Shown: one piece after another, positions 36,713 through 46,351 of the stretch
Layout of the letters: each line of letters starts with the position of its first letter
Position numbering within the stretch: position 1 is the first letter of the stretch
Assembly (NCBI RefSeq): GCF_001879205.1
Contig: NZ_MLFK01000001.1
Span: 1-64,000 of the forward strand
Reading direction: 5' to 3'
DNA from: Flavobacterium johnsoniae
GTDB lineage: Bacteria; Bacteroidota; Bacteroidia; Flavobacteriales; Flavobacteriaceae
Length of the DNA: 64,000 nucleotides
Position numbers and translations under genes: made by a program
The notes under the pieces: model-generated
Told to the model about the DNA's origin: nothing
Database searches by the model: none
What the model saw: the letters and a program-made list of their open reading frames with translations, nothing else

Positions 36713-36728
36713 TTTTTTTAGTTTAAAA

Positions 36729-38222
36729 TTATCTTCGGCGGTATGCAACATCGACAATTTTGCATAAGCCTTCATATTTGTCAGTTAATACTAAATCGCC
36801 ATTTACCGGAGGAACTGTATAAAGCTCTAATGTGCCTGAAGTTCCATAACTGCCCACAATTAATTTTTTGTCAGCATTTTTTGCTAGAGAATTAAAAGCG
36901 ATATAAGTTATTTCTTCAGCATCTTTATTAATCATCAATTTAGCCGATTGTGTTCCGTTGTCATATTCATACACTTTACCACCAACTGCATAAAATAAAT
37001 ACCCTGAATCTGGGCTTACAGCAAATTTTGTTGCTTTGTCAAATTCTGGCGCATTCAAAATTTCTTTGTAATAACTTTGAATCAAACCTCGAGAAAAACG
37101 CAGTAAATAGTATTTTCCTGTTGATCGATTTTTTAGAACAGCAAAATTTTCATAACCATTAAATCCAGAAGTAGTCATGTAGATTAAATCGGAGTTCGTA
37201 TTATTCCAATCTAAAGTTGATGTACTTCCAGTGACAGGTGGCATAGCCGAACAATTTCCTTTTGAATAATTAAAACGAACAAAACTGCTAGTCTCATTAT
37301 TAAAGAAAACCGGCGCTGCACTTGAGCCATTATTAGAAGCTATAAAAGGTGCTGCATAAAAAGTTTTTGTAGCTGTCTCTAATATGTTTTGAGGCAAACC
37401 GTATTTTATGTTATAAGCGCGGTAATAATAATATATATCGCCTTTGCTATAAATAAAATTTTCGCCTCCGAGACCGGGAGTTTCCATAAAATCAACTCCA
37501 AAGTTGGTAGGAAATGAACCTCCCAAAGTTTCATAAGCCAAATTTTGTGCTTGAGTCCACGCAAAAGAATCTGGATCAAGTCTTGCGGTACCATTTTCTG
37601 TAGTGGTTACATAAATCCCATAAGCCGAAGTAGCATAAACGGCGCTTCCAAAACAAGAAACATCTAAAGCTTTACCAGTTAGTTTTAATACAGAACCTGA
37701 AGCATCTAAAACATCTGTAATAATTCTTGGTTGTGCAACACCAGGCACAATTGAAACCATATCGAGACGTGCTTTATCGTTTACATTTCCTATCACCATC
37801 CAGCCTTCATAAATAGCTGAAACTACATTTAGCTTAAAAGGTTCTTGCTGCCAAGTAACGCCTGTAACTTTATCTTTTACAAAATAGTAGATCTTATAAC
37901 TTCCTGGTGCTAACTTTATGACTCCATCCAAATTTTTGGTAGTTGCAAGCAATGTTCTTGATTCTAATAAAAGTTTAGAAGGATTTAGCGCTACCCATTC
38001 GTAGCTGTAACGATCTGTACTGTTGACGTCAATTAAAGTTTCATTCAAATCAGGCGTAATTTTAAAATTATCACCCGTATAAACAGTATACGCTTCTTCA
38101 ATACCAGTTGCTGCAATCTCATTTATTGCATTATAATTGTAATTCCCTTCATCCTCAGTACAGCTATAAGCTAAAACCAGCATCAGCGACAAAAGAAATT
38201 GAATCTTTATATTTTTTAACAT
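36729..38222 (-). CDS. PKD-like family lipoprotein of SusCD operon
   Basis: This 497 aa lipoprotein has lipobox LAYSC (Cys21). A PKD-like beta domain (about 35-130, FKLNVVSAIYEGWMVIG at its end) is followed by a beta-propeller-like region. This type of protein accompanies SusD and DUF4843 proteins in many Bacteroidota operons, and is taken to be an extra surface ligand-binding lipoprotein. No catalytic motif is seen. Confidence 0.75.
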   Translation of the reverse strand: MLKNIKIQFLLSLMLVLAYSCTEDEGNYNYNAINEIAATGIEEAYTVYTGDNFKITPDLNETLIDVNSTDRYSYEWVALNPSKLLLESRTLLATTKNLDGVIKLAPGSYKIYYFVKDKVTGVTWQQEPFKLNVVSAIYEGWMVIGNVNDKARLDMVSIVPGVAQPRIITDVLDASGSVLKLTGKALDVSCFGSAVYATSAYGIYVTTTENGTARLDPDSFAWTQAQNLAYETLGGSFPTNFGVDFMETPGLGGENFIYSKGDIYYYYRAYNIKYGLPQNILETATKTFYAAPFIASNNGSSAAPVFFNNETSSFVRFNYSKGNCSAMPPVTGSTSTLDWNNTNSDLIYMTTSGFNGYENFAVLKNRSTGKYYLLRFSRGLIQSYYKEILNAPEFDKATKFAVSPDSGYLFYAVGGKVYEYDNGTQSAKLMINKDAEEITYIAFNSLAKNADKKLIVGSYGTSGTLELYTVPPVNGDLVLTDKYEGLCKIVDVAYRRR

Positions 38223-38254
38223 AATGTTCTTTTTTAAAATTTACTAAATGATTT

Positions 38255-39028
38255 TTAAGGAAAGACCATTTCTTTCCCATCCTCTTCATAAACAGTATTG
38301 CCAGATGCTTTTTGGTCAGCCAGATAACGTTTCATAAAAGCTTGATAATACATAATATCAGGAATAGAAAGTCCTACTGAACCTAATTTCTGATTGAACA
38401 TTGCAGGCTCTAAATGAATCAAGTCGCACATCAAGAAGAATTTCTTTGCCGAAAAAACACCTAAATATGGTGCGTACCATCCGATAGGCTGCGTTAATTT
38501 ATCATCAAAAGAAAGTTTGAAAGTAATAAAGCTGATTTTTTTATTCGTCAGATTATTTACTACTCTACTTTTCATATTCGTATTAAACGATTCGTTTTCC
38601 TCTAAATTTAAAATCAGCAAAAAACCATTTTTCTTCATGTCTTCAGTTCTGAAAACAGTTACTGGCAGATCATTCACTACCGATCCTGCAGGAATTACAA
38701 AATTTTCGGGAATTTTAAAATGAGTTCCTGATACGGCAGTACTTTTGGGATCTATGGTAATTTTTACTTTTCGGTCCACATCACTGCTTTTTCCTTGTAT
38801 TCGAACTGGAATATTATAAATTCTACCAACAATTTCAGCCTTGTCTAAAGCGAAAGTAAGCCCTGTACTATCTGTTACTGTTGTATTTGCACCGTCAGAA
38901 ATTCCATAAACAGAAGGTGCAAAATAAATGCTGTCACTTCCACTATACGTTTCGATTCCTTCCTGATCGCATGAAGCAAGTCCTAAAAATGATAAAAACA
39001 ATAGGCTTAAAATCAATATTTTTTTCAT
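38255..39028 (-). CDS. DUF4843-like lipoprotein
   Basis: From the ATG at 39028 the protein has 257 aa with lipobox LASC (near residue 20). The longer in-frame start at 39130 would run inside the SusD coding region and lacks a signal peptide. Features: SDSIYFAPSVYGISDG, then beta-rich VRIQGKSSDVDRKVKITIDP and the Ig-like ending with GWYAPYLGVFSAKKFFLMCD. DUF4843 proteins follow SusD in this operon type. The function is unknown; a role as a surface accessory lipoprotein is inferred from position. Confidence 0.78.
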   Translation of the reverse strand: MKKILILSLLFLSFLGLASCDQEGIETYSGSDSIYFAPSVYGISDGANTTVTDSTGLTFALDKAEIVGRIYNIPVRIQGKSSDVDRKVKITIDPKSTAVSGTHFKIPENFVIPAGSVVNDLPVTVFRTEDMKKNGFLLILNLEENESFNTNMKSRVVNNLTNKKISFITFKLSFDDKLTQPIGWYAPYLGVFSAKKFFLMCDLIHLEPAMFNQKLGSVGLSIPDIMYYQAFMKRYLADQKASGNTVYEEDGKEMVFP

Positions 39029-39044
39029 GATACTTTGTTTAAAA

Positions 39045-40490
39045 TTATTGGAAATTAACTTCAATGTCCGGCAATGGCACAACATATTGAAGTGCTCCCA
39101 TAGATATGTTTCCAGAAGCTGCTGAGCCATTAGGAACTGTAACGCTATTTATTCTTTTATAGTAAAAGAATAGCTGTCCCTCGCCAATAAATTCTTTTTT
39201 ATACTCTTTTGTAACTTCTGTAGTAACATTTGCCGTCGCTGCCAAATTTGTCAAACCGCGATTAAAACGAAGTGTATTTAAAAAAGCAATTCCATCAGCT
39301 GGTACTGGTGCGGTTTCTGCAGCTATCAAGTACATTTCTGAAAGTCTTATCATAGGAATCTGCAGGCGAAATAGCTTTGTTTTTGTCTCTACATCTTCAT
39401 ATTTGTAAAAAGTTTTTTGCGTTTTTCCACCAACAGCAGGAACTTTCCAGCTTGGCAGGCTTCTGTAATCATTATCATTTGATTCAAAAACAGCTGTTAA
39501 TCTGCTCAATAAAGGAGAATAAATAGCTTCATTGGCTAGATTATAATCAAATAAAGCTTTTTGTTTTGTATACAATCTGTAATCACTTAAAGCGAAAAAG
39601 TTTTCAGAAGAAAAAATTCGATCTGGATTTGAAGCATTTGTGGCTTCTAAAAATGGAGTCCATGGAAAAAATGTCGTCGATTTAGTAAAATTAATTACTT
39701 CATTTGCTACTGCAGAAGCCCCCGTTTTGTCTCCAGAATATAATAACACACGTGCTTTAAGACATTTTACAGCCAAATAATTCATTCGTAGACCTCTGTT
39801 TGCAGAATAATATGGATTAGCATCAAAATCAGTAGTCGCATTATATTTTCCTGAAGTCAAAATTGGATCTTTTTTTAATAATTCTAAGGCTTTATCCAAA
39901 TCAGCCAGAATCTTAGCCACAAGATCTTTTGCAGAAATCAAAGGCTGATTTGCAGTAACGGCAGTGTCATAATAAGGTATTGCAGGAAGAGAAGGATCAA
40001 CTTTATAGATTGGTCCATATAAACGAAGCATATCAAAATGAAGCATTGCTCTAATCCCGATTGTTTCTCCTTTTAAAAGATCGGATTTTTCCTTTGAAAC
40101 AATTCCTGCATGTTCCTCCATGCTTTCTAAAAATTTATTGGCATACAAAATAGTTTTATATCCTGTTTCCCAGATATTAGAGAACACTGCTTTAGGATGA
40201 CTTTCTGTATAAGAATACGATGCTATTTTACTTTTAGAAGTATTGTTTGTCATATTATATTGCTGCCCTAAAATTTCTACAGCATCCATTGTCAGCTGTC
40301 TTCCGTAAAGGTCATCAGATACCAGACTTAAATAAAGTCCGTTATGCACATTCTGCATTCCTGCTTCATTTTCAAATACTTGATTTTCTAAAATTTTATC
40401 CTGAGGCGTTACATCCAAGAAATCACTGCAGCCTGAAGCTAACAATGCAATCAAGATGATTAATGCTATTTTATTTAAATACTGTTTCAT
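39045..40490 (-). CDS. SusD/RagB-family substrate-binding lipoprotein (second pair)
   Basis: This 481 aa lipoprotein has lipobox LLASGC (Cys21) followed by SDFLDVTPQDKILENQVF, the canonical SusD beginning. RAMLHFDMLRLYGPIYKVD and LSEMYLIAAETAPVPADGIA are the TPR-type and C-terminal SusD segments. It begins 11 bp after the susC stop codon. Its ligand is unknown, though the operon's peptidases suggest peptides rather than glycans. Confidence 0.93.
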   Translation of the reverse strand: MKQYLNKIALIILIALLASGCSDFLDVTPQDKILENQVFENEAGMQNVHNGLYLSLVSDDLYGRQLTMDAVEILGQQYNMTNNTSKSKIASYSYTESHPKAVFSNIWETGYKTILYANKFLESMEEHAGIVSKEKSDLLKGETIGIRAMLHFDMLRLYGPIYKVDPSLPAIPYYDTAVTANQPLISAKDLVAKILADLDKALELLKKDPILTSGKYNATTDFDANPYYSANRGLRMNYLAVKCLKARVLLYSGDKTGASAVANEVINFTKSTTFFPWTPFLEATNASNPDRIFSSENFFALSDYRLYTKQKALFDYNLANEAIYSPLLSRLTAVFESNDNDYRSLPSWKVPAVGGKTQKTFYKYEDVETKTKLFRLQIPMIRLSEMYLIAAETAPVPADGIAFLNTLRFNRGLTNLAATANVTTEVTKEYKKEFIGEGQLFFYYKRINSVTVPNGSAASGNISMGALQYVVPLPDIEVNFQ

Positions 40491-40500
40491 AATTGCTGTA

Positions 40501-43500
40501 TTAAAATGATACGTTTATACTTAAAGAATAAATTCTTGAAAAAGGATATTCAATTCCTCGCTCGGCTTTTATAGTCGAAACTCTAAAAAACTCATTTGCA
40601 TAAGCATTGAATGCTAAACCAGCTAATCCTGATTTATTAAGCCAAGCTTTGTTGGTTACGCGATATCCTAAACGAAGCGATTCTCCTGATATATAATCTG
40701 CTTTTTGAATAAATCGAGACGAAATTGGTGTTTCGTTTGTTAAGCTGATAGCCTTAAATTGTGCAATTTGTCCTGGAGTTGTCCATCGGTCTGTAAACGC
40801 TCTGGCATCTTGATTATCAAAAATATTACTTGAGCTGATATTTTCGACTTTGTCATATAAAGCAGTGTTGAATTGATCTGCTCCAAAACTGTAACGGATG
40901 AATACTCCTAAACTAAAGTTTTGGTAATTAACACTTGTAGAAAAAACACCTGTTGCAATTTCTCTTGAGTTACCCATAATTCTTTCATCATTTTTATCTA
41001 AAATAAATGTAGCTTCTCCATTTTTCTTCAAGAAAACTTCTCTTCCTGTAGCAGGATCAATTCCTAATGAAGGCACTGCCCAAAGATCATTTGTGCTGGC
41101 TCCATCATAAAATCTTGTCAGACTGGTTGTTTTTTTGGCCGCATCATTTAATGAAGCCAAAGCATTATTAAATCCTCCTAATTCATTTTCATTTGTAGTC
41201 GCTGTTAATCCTACTCCCCAATAAAAATCAGATTTAGCATTATTTATAATAGTATAATTGGCTTTAAGCTCTAAACCTTTAGTAGTGATATAACCAATAT
41301 TTAAAGGATAAGCGGTAACTCCAGTTGAAGCCGCAAGATCGATTTCAACAATTTGTGGAGAAGTTCTACGTCTGTAAGCTCCCAAAGTTGCTGTCAATCT
41401 GTTTCTAAACATTGCCAAGTCTAATCCTAAAGACAAATCTTTTGTTTTTTGAGGCTCTAAATTGATGTTTGCCAATTGCGAAACGTTTAATCCGGCGCCA
41501 AAAATATTAGTATTAGGATCATAAGTATAAATATCATGTGAAGCAAAACCAACAAGATTTTGATTTCCTGTCTGACCAAAATTTGCACGAAGTTTTAAGA
41601 TATTCACGATATCTTCATTCATGTTAAATTCGTAGTTCATATTCCATCCAATACCGATACCATAGTAAGGTGAATATTTTTTATTTGTTCCAAAATTGGT
41701 TGCTCCAGAAATTGTCTGAGTTAAATCAAGCAAATATTTTCTGTTATAAGCATAATTCAGCTGATTGGTTAAATCAATGCTTCGCACCATTTCACTGTAA
41801 TTTCCAGGTTTTGAATCTTTCTCAAATCCAAAAGCAAAGCTAGGATTACCTTCAACTCCTAATGGGAATCCTCTTAAAATGGAACTATAAGATCCATATC
41901 TTGTTTCTAAAGCCGAAGCTCGCAATGTGTAAGTAACAGAGTGAACATTATTAAAAACATTTGAATATGTTCCTCCAATATTTCCATTCCATTTATTAGT
42001 CAGATAATCTTTTCTCTCATAACTTCCCTTTTCTGTTGGAATATCGGAAATGAATTGCGTGTTATCAGGCGAAACGAATTTTGTAGATGTAGTCTGCAAT
42101 CTAGAAACCGATAGTGCTGCAGTTGTTTTTATATGAGGATTAATGTCATAATTAATAGCAAAATTGTTTGTGAAATTAAAATCTACACTTTTGTCAAAGC
42201 TGTTTAAACGAACATTATACAAAGGATTCTCTGCCTGATTTACATAATCGTTTACAATTCGATTTCCCACAGGAATATTAGTTCCATCTAAATAACGTGT
42301 TGGAACTCCATTTTCATTATATTTTTCATAATACGGACTTGCTTTTGCCCAGGTAGCAAATGAGCCATAAGGAGATTCCTGATTATTACCTCCTGAAATA
42401 AAGAAGTTATTATTGAAACTCACTTTTTTCTTTCTATAAATCAAGTTAGCATTGTATCCCCAAGTATTATGCTCAGAGCCTTTCATTGTTCCTGATAAAG
42501 ATTTGTAATTTCCTGCAAGATTAAATCTAAATTCGTCTGATCCTCCGCCAATTGTTAAACTGTGTCCCGAGGTAATTCCCATTTGGATAGGCTCATTCAG
42601 CCAGTAAGTATCAACACCACGACGCACATTTGCCAGACGCTGGTTATAAATTTCGTCCCACTTAAATTGTGTAGCATAGTCGCCAAGACGCTTTATTACA
42701 TATGCACCTGAAAGTCTTTCGAATTCTAGTTTCTGCTCAGCATTCATTAAATTATAAACACTTAAATCTGCCAATTCATAAGATGAATTATAGACATAAG
42801 AAATTTGTAATTTTCCTGGAATTGGTTTATTGGTCTCAATAACAACAACTCCGTTTGCAGAACGTGAACCATATAATGCTGTAGAAGCAGCATCTTTAAG
42901 AAGCGTAATATTGGCAATTCTATTAATATCTAAATCAACCACTTGCTGTAATGTAGTTGGGAATCCGTCTAAGATAAACAAAGGTTGATTTGGATCTTCT
43001 TTAAAACGATCATTTACTTGGTTTACAGATAAACTGGTCTGTCCTCTCACTTCGATTACTGGCAAAACATTTGGGTTTGAACCTGCGATGTTATTGTTCA
43101 AAACCATAAACGAAGGATCTAACGTTTTTAAGGCCTGAACAACGTTTTGAGTCGAAACTTGTCTTAACTCCTCACCTTTATAAGTAGAGACTGCGCCTGT
43201 AATCAATTCTTTTTTACGAACGGTTACCCCTGTATTAATTACCACGCCTTCGAGCTGCTTCGTTTCTTCGGCAAGTGTAACATTGATTACTTTTTTGTTG
43301 TTTACTGCCACAATTTCTGCCCTGTGCCCAATATAAGTAAATAGCAAAGTCCCATCGCTTGGTGCCGTAACAGTATATTTTCCGTCAAAATCAGTTTGAG
43401 CAGCGGCGTTTGTTCCTCTAACTTTTACATTCACTCCCGGAATAGGTTCTTTTTTAGCGTTTGTAACAGTTCCTTTAATTTCTATCATTTTTGATTGAAA

Positions 43501-43887
43501 TACCGCCACTTTTTCTGCCGGAATTTCTTTTACCAAAATGGTGTTTCCATTAGTAAAACTGAAATTAAAATCCTTGCTCGAAAAACTCGCCTGCAGCAAA
43601 TCGTTTACTTTGATTTTTCCTTTCTTTAAATGAACTTTTGGTAATTTTTTAAATAAATCTTCCTGATAAATAAAAGTATAATTCGTTTGCTGTTTAATGA
43701 TGTCAAAAACTTCATCAACAGTTACTGTTTTATCAGCAGGAATCACAACTTTAACATTTTGAGAAAAAAGATTTGCGGGCGTAAAACCAAAAATAGCAGT
43801 GCAAAACAAGAATATAAAAGTTCTCATAATGTTAATAATTAGTCTTTTTCTAAAATAGAAAAGAACGTCGGTTAATTTAAAATTCAT
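40501..43887 (-). CDS. SusC/RagA-family TonB-linked transporter with STN signalling domain
   Basis: This protein has up to 1128 aa; an alternative ATG at 43827 gives 1108 aa and a more ordinary signal peptide (MRTFIFLFCTAIFGFTPANL). After the signal an STN domain (about 45-115, TVDEVFDIIKQQTNYTFIYQ) precedes a carboxypeptidase-like domain (IEIKGTVTNAKKEPIPGVNV), the plug (VIEVRGQTSLSVNQ, ITLLKDAASTALYGSRSANG) and the barrel ending SLSINVSF. The STN domain passes ligand occupancy to a FecR; a fecR gene lies directly upstream. This is the key difference from the SusC of the peptidoglycan locus. Confidence 0.94.
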   Translation of the reverse strand: MNFKLTDVLFYFRKRLIINIMRTFIFLFCTAIFGFTPANLFSQNVKVVIPADKTVTVDEVFDIIKQQTNYTFIYQEDLFKKLPKVHLKKGKIKVNDLLQASFSSKDFNFSFTNGNTILVKEIPAEKVAVFQSKMIEIKGTVTNAKKEPIPGVNVKVRGTNAAAQTDFDGKYTVTAPSDGTLLFTYIGHRAEIVAVNNKKVINVTLAEETKQLEGVVINTGVTVRKKELITGAVSTYKGEELRQVSTQNVVQALKTLDPSFMVLNNNIAGSNPNVLPVIEVRGQTSLSVNQVNDRFKEDPNQPLFILDGFPTTLQQVVDLDINRIANITLLKDAASTALYGSRSANGVVVIETNKPIPGKLQISYVYNSSYELADLSVYNLMNAEQKLEFERLSGAYVIKRLGDYATQFKWDEIYNQRLANVRRGVDTYWLNEPIQMGITSGHSLTIGGGSDEFRFNLAGNYKSLSGTMKGSEHNTWGYNANLIYRKKKVSFNNNFFISGGNNQESPYGSFATWAKASPYYEKYNENGVPTRYLDGTNIPVGNRIVNDYVNQAENPLYNVRLNSFDKSVDFNFTNNFAINYDINPHIKTTAALSVSRLQTTSTKFVSPDNTQFISDIPTEKGSYERKDYLTNKWNGNIGGTYSNVFNNVHSVTYTLRASALETRYGSYSSILRGFPLGVEGNPSFAFGFEKDSKPGNYSEMVRSIDLTNQLNYAYNRKYLLDLTQTISGATNFGTNKKYSPYYGIGIGWNMNYEFNMNEDIVNILKLRANFGQTGNQNLVGFASHDIYTYDPNTNIFGAGLNVSQLANINLEPQKTKDLSLGLDLAMFRNRLTATLGAYRRRTSPQIVEIDLAASTGVTAYPLNIGYITTKGLELKANYTIINNAKSDFYWGVGLTATTNENELGGFNNALASLNDAAKKTTSLTRFYDGASTNDLWAVPSLGIDPATGREVFLKKNGEATFILDKNDERIMGNSREIATGVFSTSVNYQNFSLGVFIRYSFGADQFNTALYDKVENISSSNIFDNQDARAFTDRWTTPGQIAQFKAISLTNETPISSRFIQKADYISGESLRLGYRVTNKAWLNKSGLAGLAFNAYANEFFRVSTIKAERGIEYPFSRIYSLSINVSF

Positions 43888-43944
43888 AAATTTACATGTT
43901 AATTGGTTGGTCGGTTGTTAAAATGGATTAATTGATTAATACTC

Positions 43945-43996
43945 AAAAAAGGGATGAAGCGCGGTACCGTCGGAAGTCTAAACTTCAATCCCTTTT
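43945..43996 (-). terminator. Terminator between fecR and susC
   Basis: AAAAGGGATGAAG and CTTCAATCCCTTTT pair with one bulge. On the minus strand the stem is followed by TTTTTTG. It lies 6 bp beyond the fecR stop, so susC must have its own promoter, plausibly an ECF-dependent one. Confidence 0.7.
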
Positions 43997-44001
43997 CTTT
44001 T

Positions 44002-45147
44002 TTATTTAATAATTACTTTGTGGTCTTTTATTTCATAGGCATTAATAAAATTGATGTTTTTGATGGTCGTTAATATTTCTTCGAGTTTTTGGTTTTTATT
44101 TAAAACCCCATTAAATTTCACATTTCCTAAAGCCGGATCGGCAAAAACGATATCAACATCATACCATCTTGACAATACTTTTGCAATATCTTTCAGAGGC
44201 ATTCCTTTGAAAACAAAAAGTCCTTTTCTCCATGAAATTTCGTTGTAAACATCTACTTTAGAAATCGCAATTTCGGTGCTGTTTCTGCTGATTCTTGACT
44301 GCTCGTTTGGTTCTAAAAATTCTTTTTGTTTTGCGTTGTCAATCGCTACTTTTCCTTTTACAAGTGTGGTGTAAATAGAAGATTCGTCTTTATAGGCTTT
44401 AATATTAAATTCTGTTCCAATAACCTCAACATTCTGCATTTGGGTTTTTACTTTAAATCTCGAGCCTTTATGTTTGGTGCTTGGCGATACTTCAAAATAA
44501 GCTTCTCCATAAAGTAATTCTACCTGTCTGGTTTCGCCATCGACAAATGCAATTGGATATTTTAACTGTGATTCTGAATTCAGCCAGACTTTTGTGCTGT
44601 CAGCCAGCTGTACAAAAAACTGTCCTCCTCTTGGAATCGTCAAAAGGTTATTGGCAATTGCTTTTGATTTATTCTGCGAATTGTAAACCAGTTTTTCTCC
44701 ATTGCTCGAAACTTTTCCGGTTTCATACTCTTTTCCTTTTTCTAATGCAATTACAGAACCGTCTTCCAGCGTAAGCGTCGCTTTATCAGTTCCTATTAAA
44801 ATATTTTTATTTACCGCAACCGTAACTGTTCCCTGCGGAGCATCTTTTGTATTGAATAATAATGTAATCGAAATCAGCATTGCCACAGAAGCTGCTATGG
44901 CAACTTTAAAACTGGTTCTGGTATAGAATGGTCTTAACGGCACAACTTTTACTTCTTCAGATTTCAATGATTTTTGAATTCGATTGAGCATTCTGTTTTC
45001 AAGGTCTTCCTTTGATCCTAAAGCTTCATCCCAATCAGAAGCTGTTTGAAAGCTTTCATAATAGTTCAGTAATTTTTTATTCTCCTCCAAATTGGTTTCA
45101 CCAGAAAGATATCTGTTTAGTAACACCAAAAATTCTTCTTTTTTCAT
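44002..45147 (-). CDS. FecR-family anti-sigma factor
   Basis: This 381 aa protein has a cytoplasmic N-domain with a DUF4880-like start (LNRYLSGETNLEENKKLLNY), one membrane helix near 76-97 (FKVAIAASVAMLISITLLF), the FecR periplasmic domain (IPRGGQFFVQLADSTKVWLN, GEAYFEV) and a C-terminal DUF4974/STN-like segment (DIAKVLSRWYDVDIVFADPA). It would hold the ECF sigma inactive until SusC reports ligand. It is separated from the sigma gene by 196 bp, with a terminator-like hairpin in between. Confidence 0.93.
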   Translation of the reverse strand: MKKEEFLVLLNRYLSGETNLEENKKLLNYYESFQTASDWDEALGSKEDLENRMLNRIQKSLKSEEVKVVPLRPFYTRTSFKVAIAASVAMLISITLLFNTKDAPQGTVTVAVNKNILIGTDKATLTLEDGSVIALEKGKEYETGKVSSNGEKLVYNSQNKSKAIANNLLTIPRGGQFFVQLADSTKVWLNSESQLKYPIAFVDGETRQVELLYGEAYFEVSPSTKHKGSRFKVKTQMQNVEVIGTEFNIKAYKDESSIYTTLVKGKVAIDNAKQKEFLEPNEQSRISRNSTEIAISKVDVYNEISWRKGLFVFKGMPLKDIAKVLSRWYDVDIVFADPALGNVKFNGVLNKNQKLEEILTTIKNINFINAYEIKDHKVIIK

Positions 45148-45290
45148 TTTATTTTGTATTAAATCGGGAGTCTAAGTAGTAAGTACACAAAATGAATTGT
45201 ACCCCCTAGTCGAGATAGCATTTTTTTTCATTTTAATTAAAAAATTGGGAAAAACATTCAAAAAAACAGGAAAAATCGTATAGCAACATC

Positions 45291-45324
45291 AAAAAGAAAT
45301 AGGGTAAATTAACAAATCTATTTC
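45291..45324 (-). terminator. Terminator-like hairpin after the ECF sigma gene
   Basis: GAAATAG (45296-45302) pairs with CTATTTC (45318-45324). On the minus strand T5 follows the stem. The loop is 15 nt and the stem is short, so termination may be partial and the two regulators may still be partly cotranscribed. Confidence 0.45.
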
Positions 45325-45343
45325 TAATTGAAAAAATAACATA

Positions 45344-45940
45344 CTATTTGATCAGATTGCGTGAAAGCCATAAAACCATAGCCATACTTGCGCTGCTTCC
45401 CATCGATAAACGAATTACCTGAAGTGCTTTAGTAATATGATTTTCGACTGTTTTGGTAGAAATGTCCAAACGTTCTGCAATTTCTTTGTGGCTCAATTGT
45501 TCTTCCCTGCTCAATTTATAAACGAGCTGGCATTTTAAAGGAAGACTTTCTACAATTGTATTAATTTGCTGCACCAGTTCTTCGTGCATCAATTGGGTTT
45601 CCGGGGTTGAATGCTGAAAACGCTTATCGAGATCATCAAAAAATTCGACGTGAATTTTGTCTTTGTTCTTTTTAAACTGATTAAAAACCTGATATCGCGC
45701 ACAAGCATACATATATCCTTTTAACGAAATATGAATTTCGAGCTTTTCGCGGTTGTTCCAGATATTCATAAAAATATCCTGAATGATATCTTCACATAAT
45801 TCCTTATCTTTCAAAACATTATAAGCCGACATAAAGAGAGACTGCCAAAACTTATTGTACAATTCTGTCAACGCAGACTCATCGCCGTTTCTAAGGCGTC
45901 CGATTAAAATTTCATCGTGATTTAAGTTCTGATTTGACAA
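45344..45940 (-). CDS. ECF RNA-polymerase sigma factor (FecI-like)
   Basis: This 198 aa protein has sigma region 2 (LTELYNKFWQSLFMSAYNVL, EDIIQDIFMNIWNNRE) and region 4 (LPLKCQLVYKLSREEQLSHK, then EIAERLDISTKTVENHI). It is the Bacteroidota FecI-type sigma that pairs with FecR and STN-containing SusC. It likely drives the susC operon downstream. On the minus strand TATGTTTG at 45977-45970, about 30 bp upstream of the start, is a candidate housekeeping -7 box. Confidence 0.94.
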   Translation of the reverse strand: MSNQNLNHDEILIGRLRNGDESALTELYNKFWQSLFMSAYNVLKDKELCEDIIQDIFMNIWNNREKLEIHISLKGYMYACARYQVFNQFKKNKDKIHVEFFDDLDKRFQHSTPETQLMHEELVQQINTIVESLPLKCQLVYKLSREEQLSHKEIAERLDISTKTVENHITKALQVIRLSMGSSASMAMVLWLSRNLIK

Positions 45941-46351
45941 TTAATTGTGTTTTGAATAGGTATATTTGGCAAACATAATAAATTATTTCAAAATATTTAA
46001 TTTGGTCTGAATCACGAAGTTTAGTTCTATTTTTTAATTTCATCTTTAAACTCTACTTATTTTGCCGCTATTTAAAATTAACGTAAAAATAAAGTTCCGA
46101 AATTCAATAATTTCTAATTCTTTAATATTTTAAAGAGTGATTTTAAAAAACACGATAATTACAGGTTGTAAATAAAATTTTCAACTTTATTTTATAAACC
46201 TAATTTTCGTGTAGCTAATTTCTTTAAATGCCCATAAAGTCTGATTTTCAATAAATATAAAGTTTAAAATATTAGTAAGATTTGCTTCATTTTTATGGAT
46301 TAAAAATAAATAGTAACTTTTCGAGCTTTTTATTCTAACCGCAACTCCATT
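45941..46351. other. Intergenic region between divergent ECF sigma and AraC genes
   Basis: This 411 bp AT-rich region has no ORF. It holds the putative sigma-gene -7 box (45970-45977) and a weak TAACTTTTC box near 46313 before the AraC gene. No repeat or strong hairpin was recognised. Confidence 0.5.
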
